A stretch of 64,000 nt of DNA from an uncultured Prevotella sp. (GCA_900550035.1 URQS01000011.1:6275-70274), one strand, 5' to 3'; positions 8,898 to 18,380 are shown, counted from the first letter of the stretch. Notes: generated by a model not told the origin, from the letters alone. Numbers and translations are program-made.

Positions 8898-8977
8898 GTC
8901 TGCAATTCATTTTTTATAGTTAACTTTGTCGTTGACGTAAATAGAATTAATTTTAAACGTTAACATATAAATTTATT

Positions 8978-10729
8978 ATGGAAAATAACCAGGAACTAAT
9001 AGCCCAGTGTGAGGCGAGAGCCAAGCAGTGGCTTACGCCGGCATTCGACGAGGACACCCGTAAAGAGGTACAGGCTATGTTGGATTCAGAAGACAAGTCA
9101 GCCCTTATTGATGCATTCTATCAGAATCTGGAATTTGGAACAGGCGGTTTGCGCGGCACAATGGGTGTCGGTACCAACCGTATGAATAAGTATATAGTAG
9201 GTATGGCTACACAGGGCTTTGCCAACTACATCCTCAAGGCTTTCCCTGGTGAGGAAAACCTCTCTGTTGTTGTAGGTCATGACTGCCGCAACAATTCACG
9301 TCTCTTTGCCGAGACTGTAGCAGCTATCTTCTCTGCCAACGGCATCAAGGCTTACTTGTTTGAGAGCCTTCGTCCGACACCTGAGATTTCATTCGCTATA
9401 CGTGAGTTGGGAGCTAAGGCAGGTGTGAATGTTACAGCATCGCACAATCCTAAGGAATACAATGGCTACAAGGCTTACTGGAGTGACGGCGCTCAGGTGC
9501 TTGCTCCGCACGATACCGGCATCATCGATGAGGTGAACAAGGTAGGTATCGACGACGTTAAGTTTGAGGCTAACTGGGATAACATCAAGATTATCGGTGG
9601 CGAGATGGACTACGACTATATGGAGGCTGTTCACTCGGCTATGATTGATCAGGACGTTATCAACCGTCAGAAGGATTTGAACATCGTTTATACTCCTATG
9701 CACGGAACAGGTCGTGTTATAGTACCGCTCTGCTTGCGTTCTTGGGGATTCCAGAACATCAACGTTGTACCTGAGCAGATGGTAATCGATGGCAACTTCC
9801 CGACAGTTGTTTCGCCTAACCCAGAGAATGCTGAGGCTATGACTCTCGGTATGAAGCTTGGCACAAAGCTTAATGCAGACCTCGTGGTAGCTACCGACCC
9901 TGATGCCGACCGTCTTGCTATTGTATGTCGTGACGACAAGGGCGAGTGGGTTATCATCAACGGTAACCAGACTGCTATGATGTTCTGCTACTACATCATC
10001 GAGAACAAGAAGAAGCTTGGCAAACTCAAGCCTACAGACTTCCTCGTTAAGACAATCGTTACAACTGAGGTAATTGCTGAGATTGCAAAGAAGAACAACG
10101 TAGAACTGCGCGACTGCTACACAGGCTTCAAGTGGATTGCACGTGAGATTGCTATCTCAGAGGGTAAGCAGCAGTATATCGGTGGCGGTGAGGAGAGCTT
10201 CGGCTTCTTGCCTTATGACAAGGTTCGTGATAAGGATGCTCCTGCTTCTATCTGCCTTATCTGCGAGATTGCAGCTTGGGCTAAGGACCAGGGCAAGACT
10301 CTTTACGACCTGCTCATGCAGATTTATGCTGACTATGGATTCTCTAAGGAGTTCACCGTTAACGTAGTACGTCTGGGCAAGACTGGTGCTGACGAAATCA
10401 AGCAGATGATGGCTGACTTCCGTGCTAATCCTCCTAAGGAGCTCGGTGGTAGCAAGATCTGCCTCTGGAAGGATTATCAGACCTTGACAGCTACACGTGA
10501 GGACGGTTCGGTAGAGAAGCTTGATATGCCTACTACAAGCAACGTACTGCAGTGGTTCTGCACAGACGGTACTAAGGTGAGCGTTCGCCCATCAGGTACT
10601 GAGCCTAAGATTAAGTTCTATATTGAGGTGAAGGATCCTTCGTTCAAGTGTGCCGGATGCTATCAGCGTTGCACGAAGGCTGCTGAGGAGAAGATTGAGG
10701 CTATCAAGAAGAGCCTTAACCTCGAATAA
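8978..10729 (+). CDS. phospho-sugar mutase (phosphoglucomutase/phosphomannomutase family)
   Basis: A 583-residue alpha-D-phosphohexomutase that interconverts sugar 1- and 6-phosphates in the cytosol. All four family loops are present: the catalytic serine loop TASHNPKEYNGYK (near residue 149), the metal loop DPDADRLAI (near 307), the sugar-specificity loop GGGEESFG (near 397) and the phosphate-binding loop RPSGTEPKIKFY (near 540). The length fits the long bacterial PgcA-like subgroup, so phosphoglucomutase activity is the best guess. The substrate is not fixed by sequence alone. A strong terminator follows. Confidence 0.92.
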   Translation: MENNQELIAQCEARAKQWLTPAFDEDTRKEVQAMLDSEDKSALIDAFYQNLEFGTGGLRGTMGVGTNRMNKYIVGMATQGFANYILKAFPGEENLSVVVGHDCRNNSRLFAETVAAIFSANGIKAYLFESLRPTPEISFAIRELGAKAGVNVTASHNPKEYNGYKAYWSDGAQVLAPHDTGIIDEVNKVGIDDVKFEANWDNIKIIGGEMDYDYMEAVHSAMIDQDVINRQKDLNIVYTPMHGTGRVIVPLCLRSWGFQNINVVPEQMVIDGNFPTVVSPNPENAEAMTLGMKLGTKLNADLVVATDPDADRLAIVCRDDKGEWVIINGNQTAMMFCYYIIENKKKLGKLKPTDFLVKTIVTTEVIAEIAKKNNVELRDCYTGFKWIAREIAISEGKQQYIGGGEESFGFLPYDKVRDKDAPASICLICEIAAWAKDQGKTLYDLLMQIYADYGFSKEFTVNVVRLGKTGADEIKQMMADFRANPPKELGGSKICLWKDYQTLTATREDGSVEKLDMPTTSNVLQWFCTDGTKVSVRPSGTEPKIKFYIEVKDPSFKCAGCYQRCTKAAEEKIEAIKKSLNLE

Positions 10730-10769
10730 TCGGTCTTTGCTCAAATAAGATAATTAGATAAAATAATGT

Positions 10770-10814
10770 GGGAGACTTCGGCTAAAAGTATTTTGGCCTT
10801 AGTCTCCCTTTTGG
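10770..10814 (+). terminator. intrinsic terminator after the phosphohexomutase
   Basis: GGGAGACT at 10770-10777 pairs with AGTCTCCC at 10801-10808. An inner stem GGCTAAAA/TTTTGGCC lies between them, and TTTT follows. Confidence 0.8.
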
Positions 10815-10829
10815 TTTTTAGGAAAATAG

Positions 10830-13040
10830 ATGAACAATACACTCTTCATTACCGCAGCGATAGCATTTGGCCTGGCTCATACGGCTGTCAGTACGGCAAC
10901 AGCTGACAATGCATCGAAGCTGAATTATGCTACGAAGGTAAACACGCTTATTGGTACCGATTATACTGGCAATACATATCCTGGTGCACAGGCTCCTTTT
11001 GGAATGGTACAGCTCAGTCCTGACAACGGATTGCCCGGATGGGACCGTATTGCAGGCTACTTCTATCCGGACAGCACCATTGCCGGATTCTCGCATACGC
11101 ATCTTTCGGGAACGGGTGCCGGCGACTTGTATGATATTTCTTTCTTACCCGTAACGTTGCCCCTTAATGATGCGCCCGCTCCACTCGGCATTCATTCCAA
11201 GTTCAATCATAATGATGAGACTGCACATGCCGGATATTATCAGGTCCGTCTCACCGACTATGATATTAATGTAGAACTAACAGCAACACCTAGATGTGGA
11301 GTTCAGCGTTACACGTTTCCAGAGAACGGACGCCAACGTATGGTTATCCTTAATCTTACGAAGGCGATGAACTGGGACGCTACCAAAGACACCAAGATAA
11401 CGCAAATAGACAAGCGTACTATTGAGGGTTATCGCTTTTCTGACGGTTGGGCACGTAATCAGCGTGTCTGGTTCCGCACACGTTTCTCTCAACCTATAGA
11501 GAATATCCAACTAGAAAGAACCGAGCTGAAGACTGAAGATGGACATGTGACGGGCTATGGTTACGTGGCACGTATATTGTTTGCTACTGAAGGACCGTCG
11601 CAACTGACATTTGTCACAGCATTGTCGGCAACAGGACAGGAGGGTGCTTCAAAGAACCTTGCAGCAGAGGCTCCGAACGATGACTTCGATTATTATCGCA
11701 ATCAGGTTGAGAAGCAATGGAACCGTGAATTGGGCAAGATAGAGGTAGAAGGCGGTACGCCAGCACAGCAGACCACATTTTACACAGCTCTCTACCACGC
11801 CATGATTGCTCCTACATTGTTCAACGACGTTGACGGAACATATATGGGAGCCGACCGTAAGATACACCATGCGAGCGGATGGAATAATTATGAGACCTGT
11901 TCGTTGTGGGACACTTATCGTGCAGCCCATCCTCTGTATGCTATTGTAGACCCGAAGCGTGCCGGCGATATGGTCAACTCGCTTGTTGCCTTTAGCAAGG
12001 AGAACGGACGATTGCCGGTTTGGAATATGTGGGCATCGGAGACGGACATGATGATAGGCTATCATGCTGCTTCGGTCATCGCAGAGGCGGTATTGAAGGG
12101 TGTTCCTGGTATTAATGCAGGTGAAGCTCTTGCCGAGTGTGTCAAGACTGCCAACCTTGACGACTACCGTGGAATAGGGTTGTACAAGCGTCTTGGATAT
12201 GTGCCTTACGATGTGAAGGAGCCTACGTTGGGTGACGATTGGTCGTTGTCGCGCACTTTGGAATACGCTTACGATGATGCTTGTATTGCTGCCCTTGCAA
12301 AGCATTTGGGCAAGAATGACATTAATAAGACGTTTACAAAGCGTGCTCAAAACTATAGTAATGTATATTGTCCGGGTTCTACATTTATGCAGCCCCGTGA
12401 CTCTAAAGGCAACTTCCAGCCCAACTATTCGCCCGATGATTATACGTCGCACATATGTGAGTCGAATGGATGGCACTATATGTGGTCGGTTCAGCACGAT
12501 ATAAAGGGACTTGAGGCTCTTGTAGGAAAGCAACGCTTTGCCGACAAACTCGACAGCCTGTTCACGTATACTCCTGCTGCCAATGCCGAACTGCCTCTCT
12601 TCAGTACGGGTATGATAGGTCAGTATGCCCACGGTAACGAACCGAGTCATCATGCAGCCTACATCTTCAACAAGATTGGACAACCGGAGAAGACTCAGCG
12701 CTATATACACGAGATTCTCACAAAACTATATAATGACTCTCCGGCTGGCTTGTGCGGCAACGAAGATTGCGGACAGACGTCGGCATGGTATGTATTCTCT
12801 GCTATGGGTTTTTATCCTATGAATCCGATAAGCTGCGAGTATGAGATGGGTACGCCACTCTTCGACCGTGTTACGTTGCATCTCGACAATGGCAAGACCT
12901 TTGTGATTGAGGCTGTGGGCAAGACTCCCGACGGATATAAGGTTAAGGATGTAGAACTTAATGGACGTCGATTGAAGACAACTTATATTACCCATAAAGA
13001 CATTGTAAGAGGCGGTAAACTGAAGTTCATTATGAAATAA
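10830..13040 (+). CDS. GH92 alpha-mannosidase, exported
   Basis: A 736-residue glycoside hydrolase family 92 enzyme; the family is made of calcium-dependent exo-acting alpha-mannosidases that trim host or yeast mannans. An N-terminal signal peptide (MNNTLFITAAIAFGLAHTAV) directs export. The opening VNTLIGTDYTGNTYPGAQ and FGMVQLSPDNG are GH92 hallmarks, as are WNMWASETDMMIGYH mid-protein and the C-terminal GNEDCGQTSAWYVFSAMG that contributes catalytic acidic residues. The gene starts 15 bp after the preceding terminator. No SusC/SusD pair is adjacent, so it is not part of a visible polysaccharide utilisation locus. Linkage specificity (1,2; 1,3; 1,4) cannot be inferred. Confidence 0.93.
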   Translation: MNNTLFITAAIAFGLAHTAVSTATADNASKLNYATKVNTLIGTDYTGNTYPGAQAPFGMVQLSPDNGLPGWDRIAGYFYPDSTIAGFSHTHLSGTGAGDLYDISFLPVTLPLNDAPAPLGIHSKFNHNDETAHAGYYQVRLTDYDINVELTATPRCGVQRYTFPENGRQRMVILNLTKAMNWDATKDTKITQIDKRTIEGYRFSDGWARNQRVWFRTRFSQPIENIQLERTELKTEDGHVTGYGYVARILFATEGPSQLTFVTALSATGQEGASKNLAAEAPNDDFDYYRNQVEKQWNRELGKIEVEGGTPAQQTTFYTALYHAMIAPTLFNDVDGTYMGADRKIHHASGWNNYETCSLWDTYRAAHPLYAIVDPKRAGDMVNSLVAFSKENGRLPVWNMWASETDMMIGYHAASVIAEAVLKGVPGINAGEALAECVKTANLDDYRGIGLYKRLGYVPYDVKEPTLGDDWSLSRTLEYAYDDACIAALAKHLGKNDINKTFTKRAQNYSNVYCPGSTFMQPRDSKGNFQPNYSPDDYTSHICESNGWHYMWSVQHDIKGLEALVGKQRFADKLDSLFTYTPAANAELPLFSTGMIGQYAHGNEPSHHAAYIFNKIGQPEKTQRYIHEILTKLYNDSPAGLCGNEDCGQTSAWYVFSAMGFYPMNPISCEYEMGTPLFDRVTLHLDNGKTFVIEAVGKTPDGYKVKDVELNGRRLKTTYITHKDIVRGGKLKFIMK

Positions 13041-13050
13041 AAAGTAGTGT

Positions 13051-13209
13051 ATGAATGACTTTTGGAAGAAAAGACTTGGTAGCGACGATGAGTATAAGCG
13101 CGAAGAGTTGATAAAGAAAATTGTAGATGTGATAGAGCACATGAGTATAGAAGAACTCGAGGCCTTGGCTTATGGCATGTCTACTAAGACGGCTGCTTCG
13201 GAACTATAA
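13051..13209 (+). CDS. small hypothetical protein (52 residues)
   Basis: An ATG 10 bp after the GH92 stop opens a 52-codon frame beginning MNDFWKKRLGSDDEYKREEL and ending in KTAASEL. It is highly charged and predicted to be helical (EELIKKIVDVIEHMSIEELEALAYGM), with no membrane segment. Placement between the GH92 stop and a bidirectional terminator, and codon use like its neighbours, support a real gene. I do not recognise the family. Confidence 0.55.
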   Translation: MNDFWKKRLGSDDEYKREELIKKIVDVIEHMSIEELEALAYGMSTKTAASEL

Positions 13210-13258
13210 CTTAATTGATACTGGAGCTTATATATAATATACTTTGCAGTTTAAATAA

Positions 13259-13296
13259 AAAGAGGGATGTGTCAAAATAGTTACACATCCCTCTTT
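13259..13296. terminator. bidirectional terminator between convergent genes
   Basis: AAAGAGGGATGTGT (13259-13272) and its exact complement (13283-13296) form a 14-bp stem flanked by A-rich and T-rich sequence. It serves the GH92/small-gene unit on the plus strand and the transporter on the minus strand. Confidence 0.88.
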
Positions 13297-13316
13297 GAGT
13301 TTTATTTGTCTTGTTT

Positions 13317-13580
13317 TTATCCGCAGCAGAACAGCACGATGAGCTGGGCTGTGAAGATACGCAAGAACATAGACAACGGATATACTGTAGAGTAGCCGAT
13401 GGCAGGAGCCTCACGTGAGCAGATTGAGTTAGCGTAAGCCAATGCTGGAGGATCGGTGCAAGTACCGGCAAGCATACCCATAATGGTGAAGTAGTTGAAC
13501 TTGAACTTCAGGCGGGCTATCGTACCGATTATAAGAATAGGTATGATAGTGATGAGGAAGCCTGTGAACACATACATCAA
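13317..13580 (-). CDS. AspT/YidE-type transporter, C-terminal part after the frameshift
   Basis: This frame holds the last membrane helices of the transporter, including TDPPALAYANS and STVYPLSMFLRIFTAQLI, which are typical family endings. Its native reading extends back to about 13650 and needs a one-base shift to join the upstream part. It has no start of its own. Confidence 0.6.
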   Translation of the reverse strand: MMYVFTGFLITIIPILIIGTIARLKFKFNYFTIMGMLAGTCTDPPALAYANSICSREAPAIGYSTVYPLSMFLRIFTAQLIVLFCCG

Positions 13581-13630
13581 GCCGTCGCCTTCTACTACTG
13601 TGTCCCAGAAGTGTGCGCCTGCCTTTACGC

Positions 13631-15013
13631 CTACGCTGGCAAGGAAGAGCCAAGACCCATTTCACGGAGCATCATGTTGGCAGATGTTGTGGTGTAAGTG
13701 TTGAGCTTCATACGATGGCCGAAGCGACCGATGAGGATAGCGATGATAAGCGGACCACCTGCGATACCGAGCTTCATAGGAACTGGCATACCTGGAATAG
13801 CGAAAGGAATGCTACCGAAGAGAATACCGATAATGATACCGATGAAGATAGTGGCGATGTTAGGAGTGTCAAGACGCTTAACAGAGTTGCCCATAATGTC
13901 GGCAATGCGGTTAACATTGTCTGCAGGACCAACTACAAGAATCTTATCGCCTACCTGGAATCGGTAGTTGCGCGATGCGAAGAGGTCCATACCCTGACGT
14001 GAGACACGTGTCACAGTCACACCATAAACGCTTGAGAAGTGCATCTTGCCAAGTTCCTTGCCGTTCATTGACGGGTTGGTGATGACGATACGCTTAGATA
14101 TAAGCGGCTGGTTGCTTTGGTCTTCTTCCCAAGGCTTTTCTATCTCCGGGCCGATGAAAGCCTGGATAGCCTCTGCGTCAGCAGCAGCACATACTACGAG
14201 TACCTCGTCGCCCATATGGAATACGTCTCGTGAACTTGGTATAGATACATTGCCATCATGCAGAAGACGTGAGAAGACAACGTCGCGGTTCAAGAACTCG
14301 TTAATCTGCTTTACTGTACGTCCGGCAAGATAGGTGTTGTCTACCTTAAGGTGCATCTGTAGTGGCTTGGTGTGTGCGTTGTCGCCTGCTTCTTCTTTGA
14401 GTTCTTCTTCTTCCTCTTCGAGCTTAGTACGTGTGAGGAAGCGTACGGCAATGGTAGCTCCGATGATACCGAGTACGCCAAGCGGGTAAGCGCAGGCATA
14501 ACCGGCTGCAATCTGGGGTACGGCACCGTCTACTGTCTTCCATACTGATTCGAGAGCTTCATTGGCTGCACCAAGACCCGGGGTGTTGGTCACGGCACCA
14601 TAAAGAGTGCCCACCATCATAGGCAAGTTGGTCTTGTCGTTGGCGTCGAAGAAGATGTAGTAGCATGCGAACATTACGCCGACGTTCAGCAAGACAAGTG
14701 TTGTAGAGAGCAAGTTGAGCGTAACGCCGCCCTTCTTGAAACTCTCGAAGAAGCCCGGACCAACCTGAAGACCGATACAGAATACGAACAGAATAAGTCC
14801 GAAGTCCTGAATGAAGCTCAAGATGTTGGTCGGACCAGTAAACCCGATGTGTCCTGCCACGATACCGGCAAAGAGCACAAACGTCACTCCGAGTGAGATG
14901 CCGCCAATTTTAATCTTTCCCAACAGAATACCAACGGCAATTACCACGGCATAGAGTAGGGCGATGTGGGCAATGGACTCGGTGTTTGTGAATAAGTTGA
15001 TTATCCAATCCAT
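13631..15013 (-). CDS. AspT/YidE-type transporter with RCK (TrkA-C) domains, truncated by a frameshift
   Basis: The first 455 or so residues of a putative transporter of the AspT/YidE family. Several N-terminal membrane helices (starting DWIINLFTNTESIAHIALLY) precede two TrkA-C (RCK_C) regulatory domains near residues 210-290 and 300-375. A second membrane bundle begins near 385. Family members exchange anions or amino acids, and the substrate is unknown here. The frame stops soon after MMLREMGLG. The next frame continues as LASVGVKAGAHFWD and leads without a stop into the final membrane domain downstream. One base is missing near 13650. The full gene would span 13317-15013, about 565 residues, normal for the family. 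Confidence 0.8.
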   Translation of the reverse strand: MDWIINLFTNTESIAHIALLYAVVIAVGILLGKIKIGGISLGVTFVLFAGIVAGHIGFTGPTNILSFIQDFGLILFVFCIGLQVGPGFFESFKKGGVTLNLLSTTLVLLNVGVMFACYYIFFDANDKTNLPMMVGTLYGAVTNTPGLGAANEALESVWKTVDGAVPQIAAGYACAYPLGVLGIIGATIAVRFLTRTKLEEEEEELKEEAGDNAHTKPLQMHLKVDNTYLAGRTVKQINEFLNRDVVFSRLLHDGNVSIPSSRDVFHMGDEVLVVCAAADAEAIQAFIGPEIEKPWEEDQSNQPLISKRIVITNPSMNGKELGKMHFSSVYGVTVTRVSRQGMDLFASRNYRFQVGDKILVVGPADNVNRIADIMGNSVKRLDTPNIATIFIGIIIGILFGSIPFAIPGMPVPMKLGIAGGPLIIAILIGRFGHRMKLNTYTTTSANMMLREMGLGSSLPA

Positions 15014-15083
15014 TGTTTTGAGTGATGTTTAAATTAGTATATTAATTAATAATGTCTTTGTTTTTTCTTAGGCAACAATATTG

Positions 15084-15118
15084 ATGAGAGGCTATGGTTC
15101 GAGACCATAGCCTCTCAT
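15084..15118. terminator. hairpin between the transporter promoter region and proS end
   Basis: ATGAGAGGCTATGGT (15084-15098) pairs perfectly with 15104-15118 around a five-base loop, 11 bp past the proS stop on the minus strand. The T-run is poor on either side, so this is a probable terminator or processing hairpin. Confidence 0.6.
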
Positions 15119-15128
15119 TTATGCGTTA

Positions 15129-16610
15129 TTAATAGCTGCGAGCTATAATGACGCGCTGTGTAGCGGGCTTACCCGATACCATGTCCACGCCTGGTGTTTG
15201 TTCGAACATAAACGGCACGCAGCGTATTGTTGCCTGTGTGTCCTCCTTAATCTTGGCCTCAGTCTCTGCTGTGCCATCCCAGTGGCAGAGGAAGAATCCG
15301 CCATCCTTGACGCGCTCCTTGAATTCCTCGTAGTTGTCGCACTCGTAGATGTGGGCATTACGATAGTCGAGAGCTTTCTTGAATATGTTGTCCTGAATCT
15401 CATCGAGCAAGTTCTCAACGTATTCGGCAATACCTTCAATAGGACGTGATTCCTTCTCAAGAGTATCACGGCGCATAACTTCGATAGTTCCTTCCTCAAG
15501 GTCGCGTGCTCCGAGTACAAGACGTACGGGCACGCCTTTCAGCTCGTAATCAGCAAACTTGAAGCCCGGACGCTTGTTGTCGGCATCGTCATACTTCACG
15601 CTGACACCCTTCGAGCGCAGTTCGTTGATGATAGGTGTGAGCTTCTCGGTTACGGCGTTGAGCTGCTCGGCATTCTTTGTAACGGGGATGATAACCACCT
15701 GTATCGGGGCGAGCTTCGGAGGCAATACAAGGCCGTTGTCGTCAGAGTGAGTCATGATAAGGGCGCCGATAAGACGTGTAGATACGCCCCATGAAGTGGC
15801 CCATACATACTCAGGCTTGTTGTCCTTGTTGAGGAATGTAACGTCGAATGCCTTGGCAAAGTTCTGTCCAAGGAAATGAGATGTACCACTCTGCAGAGCC
15901 TTGCCGTCCTGCATCATAGCCTCGATAGTATAGGTGTTCAAAGCACCAGCGAAACGTTCGGTCTCGCTCTTCACACCCTGAACTACAGGTACAGCCATCC
16001 ATTTCTCGGCGAAGTCGGCGTAAACATGCAGCATCTTCTGTGCTTCAGCCTCTGCCTCCTCGCGTGTAGCGTGAGCTGTGTGGCCTTCCTGCCAGAGGAA
16101 TTCTGATGTGCGCAAGAATGGACGTGTACGCATCTCCCAACGCATAACGTTGCACCACTGGTTGCACATCAATGGAAGGTCGCGGTAAGAGTGTATCCAG
16201 TTCTTGTATGTGTTCCAAATGATGGTCTCGGATGTTGGGCGAACGATAAGTTCTTCCTCAAGCTTGGCGCCCGGATCTACCTCAATCCCCGTCTTGTCAT
16301 CGTTGACACGCAGACGATAGTGAGTCACTACGGCGCATTCCTTAGCGAAACCTTCTACGTGCTCTGCCTCACGGCTGAAGAAAGATTTCGGGATAAGCAA
16401 TGGGAAATAAGCATTTTGTGCTCCGGTCTCCTTGAACATGAGGTCGAGCTGGTGCTGCATTTTCTCCCAAATAGCGTAGCCGTAAGGCTTGATGACCATA
16501 CATCCGCGTACGGCTGACTGCTCTGCGAGGTCAGCCTTGGCAACGATGTCGTTGTACCACTGGCTGTAGTTCTCTGAGCGTTTTGTCAGATGTTTTAATT
16601 CTTTTGCCAT
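15129..16610 (-). CDS. proS: prolyl-tRNA synthetase, short archaeal/eukaryotic type
   Basis: ProS charges tRNA-Pro with proline in the cytosol. The protein is 493 residues, the size of the type without the bacterial editing insertion. Class II signatures are visible: MVIKPYGYAIWEKMQ (motif 1), RPTSETIIW, then MRWEMRTRPFLRTSEFLWQE (motif 2) and, further on, the ATSWGVSTRLIGALIMTHSDD motif-3 region followed by the anticodon-binding domain from about residue 290. The zinc-binding-like C-terminal domain ends in SY as is usual. It is divergently transcribed from the OmpA gene. Confidence 0.95.
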   Translation of the reverse strand: MAKELKHLTKRSENYSQWYNDIVAKADLAEQSAVRGCMVIKPYGYAIWEKMQHQLDLMFKETGAQNAYFPLLIPKSFFSREAEHVEGFAKECAVVTHYRLRVNDDKTGIEVDPGAKLEEELIVRPTSETIIWNTYKNWIHSYRDLPLMCNQWCNVMRWEMRTRPFLRTSEFLWQEGHTAHATREEAEAEAQKMLHVYADFAEKWMAVPVVQGVKSETERFAGALNTYTIEAMMQDGKALQSGTSHFLGQNFAKAFDVTFLNKDNKPEYVWATSWGVSTRLIGALIMTHSDDNGLVLPPKLAPIQVVIIPVTKNAEQLNAVTEKLTPIINELRSKGVSVKYDDADNKRPGFKFADYELKGVPVRLVLGARDLEEGTIEVMRRDTLEKESRPIEGIAEYVENLLDEIQDNIFKKALDYRNAHIYECDNYEEFKERVKDGGFFLCHWDGTAETEAKIKEDTQATIRCVPFMFEQTPGVDMVSGKPATQRVIIARSY

Positions 16611-16686
16611 TGTTTGTGTGATATAATTTTAATTTCTAATTAAATTCTTAATTTGCAGTGCAAAAATACAAAAAAATGTTGTAATA

Positions 16687-16718
16687 TTGTCACACTATCG
16701 AAAAAACAACTATCTTTG
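16687..16718 (+). promoter_or_regulatory. promoter of the OmpA-like gene
   Basis: TATCTTTG at 16711-16718 is a perfect -7 box. TTG at 16687-16689, 21 bp upstream, is a near-match to the -33 box. The leader would be about 55 nt. Confidence 0.6.
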
Positions 16719-16780
16719 CAATTATAAAATGCGTCGTGTGGCGCATAATTCATATTTTTAACACTAAAATATAGAAGAAA

Positions 16781-17392
16781 ATGAACAAGTTAAAAGGAGC
16801 AACAATAGCAATGGGTATGCTTGCTGTAGTAAGTTGCAACACAAAACAGGGTACAGGTTCGCTTATTGGTGCCGGTGGTGGTGCTATTATTGGTGGTATT
16901 ATCGGTAAACTTGCAGGCAATACAGCTGTTGGTGCGGCAATTGGTGGTGCAGTAGGTGCTGGTACCGGAGCTTTAATCGGTCGTCATATGGACAAGGTGG
17001 CTGAGCAGGCCAAGCAGATAGAGAATGCTAAGGTAGAGAAGGTTACTGATAGCAATGGTCTTGAGGCTGTTAAGGTGACATTTGACTCTGGTATTCTTTT
17101 CGCAACAAACAAGGCTGACCTCAATGCGGCTTCAAAGAATGCTTTGGCTAAATTTTCTAATACATTGAAGGAGAATAACTTGCTCTCGGTTGATATCTAT
17201 GGTCATACCGATAGTACTGGTAACGACGGTATTAATATTCCTCTTAGCAACAGACGTGCACAAAGTGTAGCAAATTATCTGCAGAGTTGTGGAGTTTCTA
17301 CATCACAGTTCAAGAACATAGCAGGTAAGGGTAGTTCAGAGCCAGTTGCAGATAATTCAACTCAGGCAGGACGTACTCAGAACCGTGTGTAG
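16781..17392 (+). CDS. OmpA-family lipoprotein with glycine-zipper region, 3' end frameshifted
   Basis: The protein begins with a lipoprotein signal (AMGMLAVVSC, lipid-attached cysteine near residue 19). A glycine zipper follows (GAGGGAIIGGIIGKLAG and AAIGGAVGAGTGALIG), and then a C-terminal OmpA-like peptidoglycan-binding domain with the core DIYGHTDSTG and NIPLSNRRAQSVANYL. The present stop comes after AGRTQNRV. If one base is restored at about 17386, the frame continues RVEVYLYASQAMVDAANAG and ends at 17454, exactly how such domains finish. So the gene has lost one base near its end, or the assembly has. Likely role: anchoring the outer membrane to the cell wall. Confidence 0.85.
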   Translation: MNKLKGATIAMGMLAVVSCNTKQGTGSLIGAGGGAIIGGIIGKLAGNTAVGAAIGGAVGAGTGALIGRHMDKVAEQAKQIENAKVEKVTDSNGLEAVKVTFDSGILFATNKADLNAASKNALAKFSNTLKENNLLSVDIYGHTDSTGNDGINIPLSNRRAQSVANYLQSCGVSTSQFKNIAGKGSSEPVADNSTQAGRTQNRV

Positions 17393-17475
17393 AGGTTTAT
17401 CTCTATGCAAGTCAGGCTATGGTAGATGCAGCCAATGCAGGAACACTTAAATAATTTGTTGTAAACAACTGATAG

Positions 17476-17518
17476 ACAATCGTCTGTGTGTAAGATTATA
17501 CTTCACTCAGACGATTGT
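17476..17518 (+). terminator. hairpin after the OmpA-like gene
   Basis: ACAATCGTCTG (17476-17486) and CAGACGATTGT (17508-17518) form a perfect 11-bp stem 22 bp beyond the restored OmpA stop. The following sequence is TG-rich rather than a clean T-run. Confidence 0.6.
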
Positions 17519-17535
17519 TGTGTGTATATGAATAT

Positions 17536-18279
17536 ATGAAATTTGGTATTATATCAAAGATTATACGTTGGGCGGCAGCCCTTTTCTTCGGCTCAACTAT
17601 TCTTGCAGTTGTAGTCTATCGTTTTGTACCGGTATACATTACGCCGTTGATGGTAATACGTTGTGTGCAGCAGGTAGGCGAGGGCAAATCGATAACTATG
17701 CATCATAGTTGGAAGTCGCTTGATGAAATCTCACGTCATCTTCCTGTGGCTGTAATGGCGAGCGAAGACCAACGCTTCCTTATTCATCACGGATTCGACT
17801 TCGGCGCAATTCAGAAGGCTGCCAAACGTAATGCTCGTGGTGCAGGACGCAAACTCGGAGCCAGCACCATATCTCAACAAACGGCTAAGAATGTTTTTCT
17901 ATGGCCTGGTCGTAGTTGGACGCGTAAGGGTTTTGAGGTTTATTTTACTGCGCTTATAGAGATGCTTTGGAGTAAGCAGCGTATCATGGAAGTATATCTG
18001 AACTCAATAGAGATGGGTGATGGTATATACGGAGCTGAAGCTGTAGCAAAATATCATTTTGGTAAGACGGCATCCGAACTCACTCGTTCGGAGTGTGCTC
18101 TTATTGCTGCAACACTGCCCAATCCACGCAAGTTTGACAGTAGCAATCCAAGTGCCTATATGCGAGCTCGTCGCGGTAGTATTGAATATCAAATGAAGTT
18201 TATTCCATCATTTCCGCGCGAAGGTGAGGATTACGACCCTACTACAACATCTGGTGGAGTTTATCATCGTCGTCGATAA
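17536..18279 (+). CDS. mtgA: monofunctional peptidoglycan glycosyltransferase
   Basis: A GT51 transglycosylase that polymerises lipid II into glycan strands without a transpeptidase domain; about 247 residues, the usual MtgA size. A single N-terminal membrane anchor (RWAAALFFGSTILAVVVYRF) holds it in the inner membrane. Catalytic-domain motifs are ASEDQRFLIHHGFDFGAI, GASTISQQTAKNVFLWPGRS, RKGFEVYFTALIEMLWSKQR and EVYLNSIEMGDGIYGAEA. The ATG at 17536 is preferred over the earlier TTG because that one lies in the terminator arm. A tandem array follows the gene. Confidence 0.93.
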   Translation: MKFGIISKIIRWAAALFFGSTILAVVVYRFVPVYITPLMVIRCVQQVGEGKSITMHHSWKSLDEISRHLPVAVMASEDQRFLIHHGFDFGAIQKAAKRNARGAGRKLGASTISQQTAKNVFLWPGRSWTRKGFEVYFTALIEMLWSKQRIMEVYLNSIEMGDGIYGAEAVAKYHFGKTASELTRSECALIAATLPNPRKFDSSNPSAYMRARRGSIEYQMKFIPSFPREGEDYDPTTTSGGVYHRRR

Positions 18280-18296
18280 TTTCTTGATACGCTTTT

Positions 18297-18362
18297 GATA
18301 ACTTTACGAACCGTATTAGATAACTTTTCAAACCGTATTAGATAACTTTACGATAATCAATT
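18297..18362. repeat. 22-bp tandem array A, three units
   Basis: Three consecutive 22-bp units at 18297, 18319 and 18341 all start GATAACTTT. The first has the core ACTTTACGAA at positions 5-14 of the unit. The array lies between mtgA and the GTG start of the UvrD-type helicase. Period and core match array B at 35849. Confidence 0.8.
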
Positions 18363-18380
18363 AATAACATAATCAAGCAA

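Noticed and set aside
11649..12710. Long (353-codon) minus-strand open frame inside the GH92 gene
   Set aside because: It is antisense to a clearly conserved mannosidase. Its composition is what the complement of GC-richer coding DNA gives, with no recognisable domain.
15084..15118. tRNA candidate because of GGTTCGAGACC
   Set aside because: The string is the loop and stem of a simple 15-bp hairpin. No acceptor, D or anticodon arms are present.
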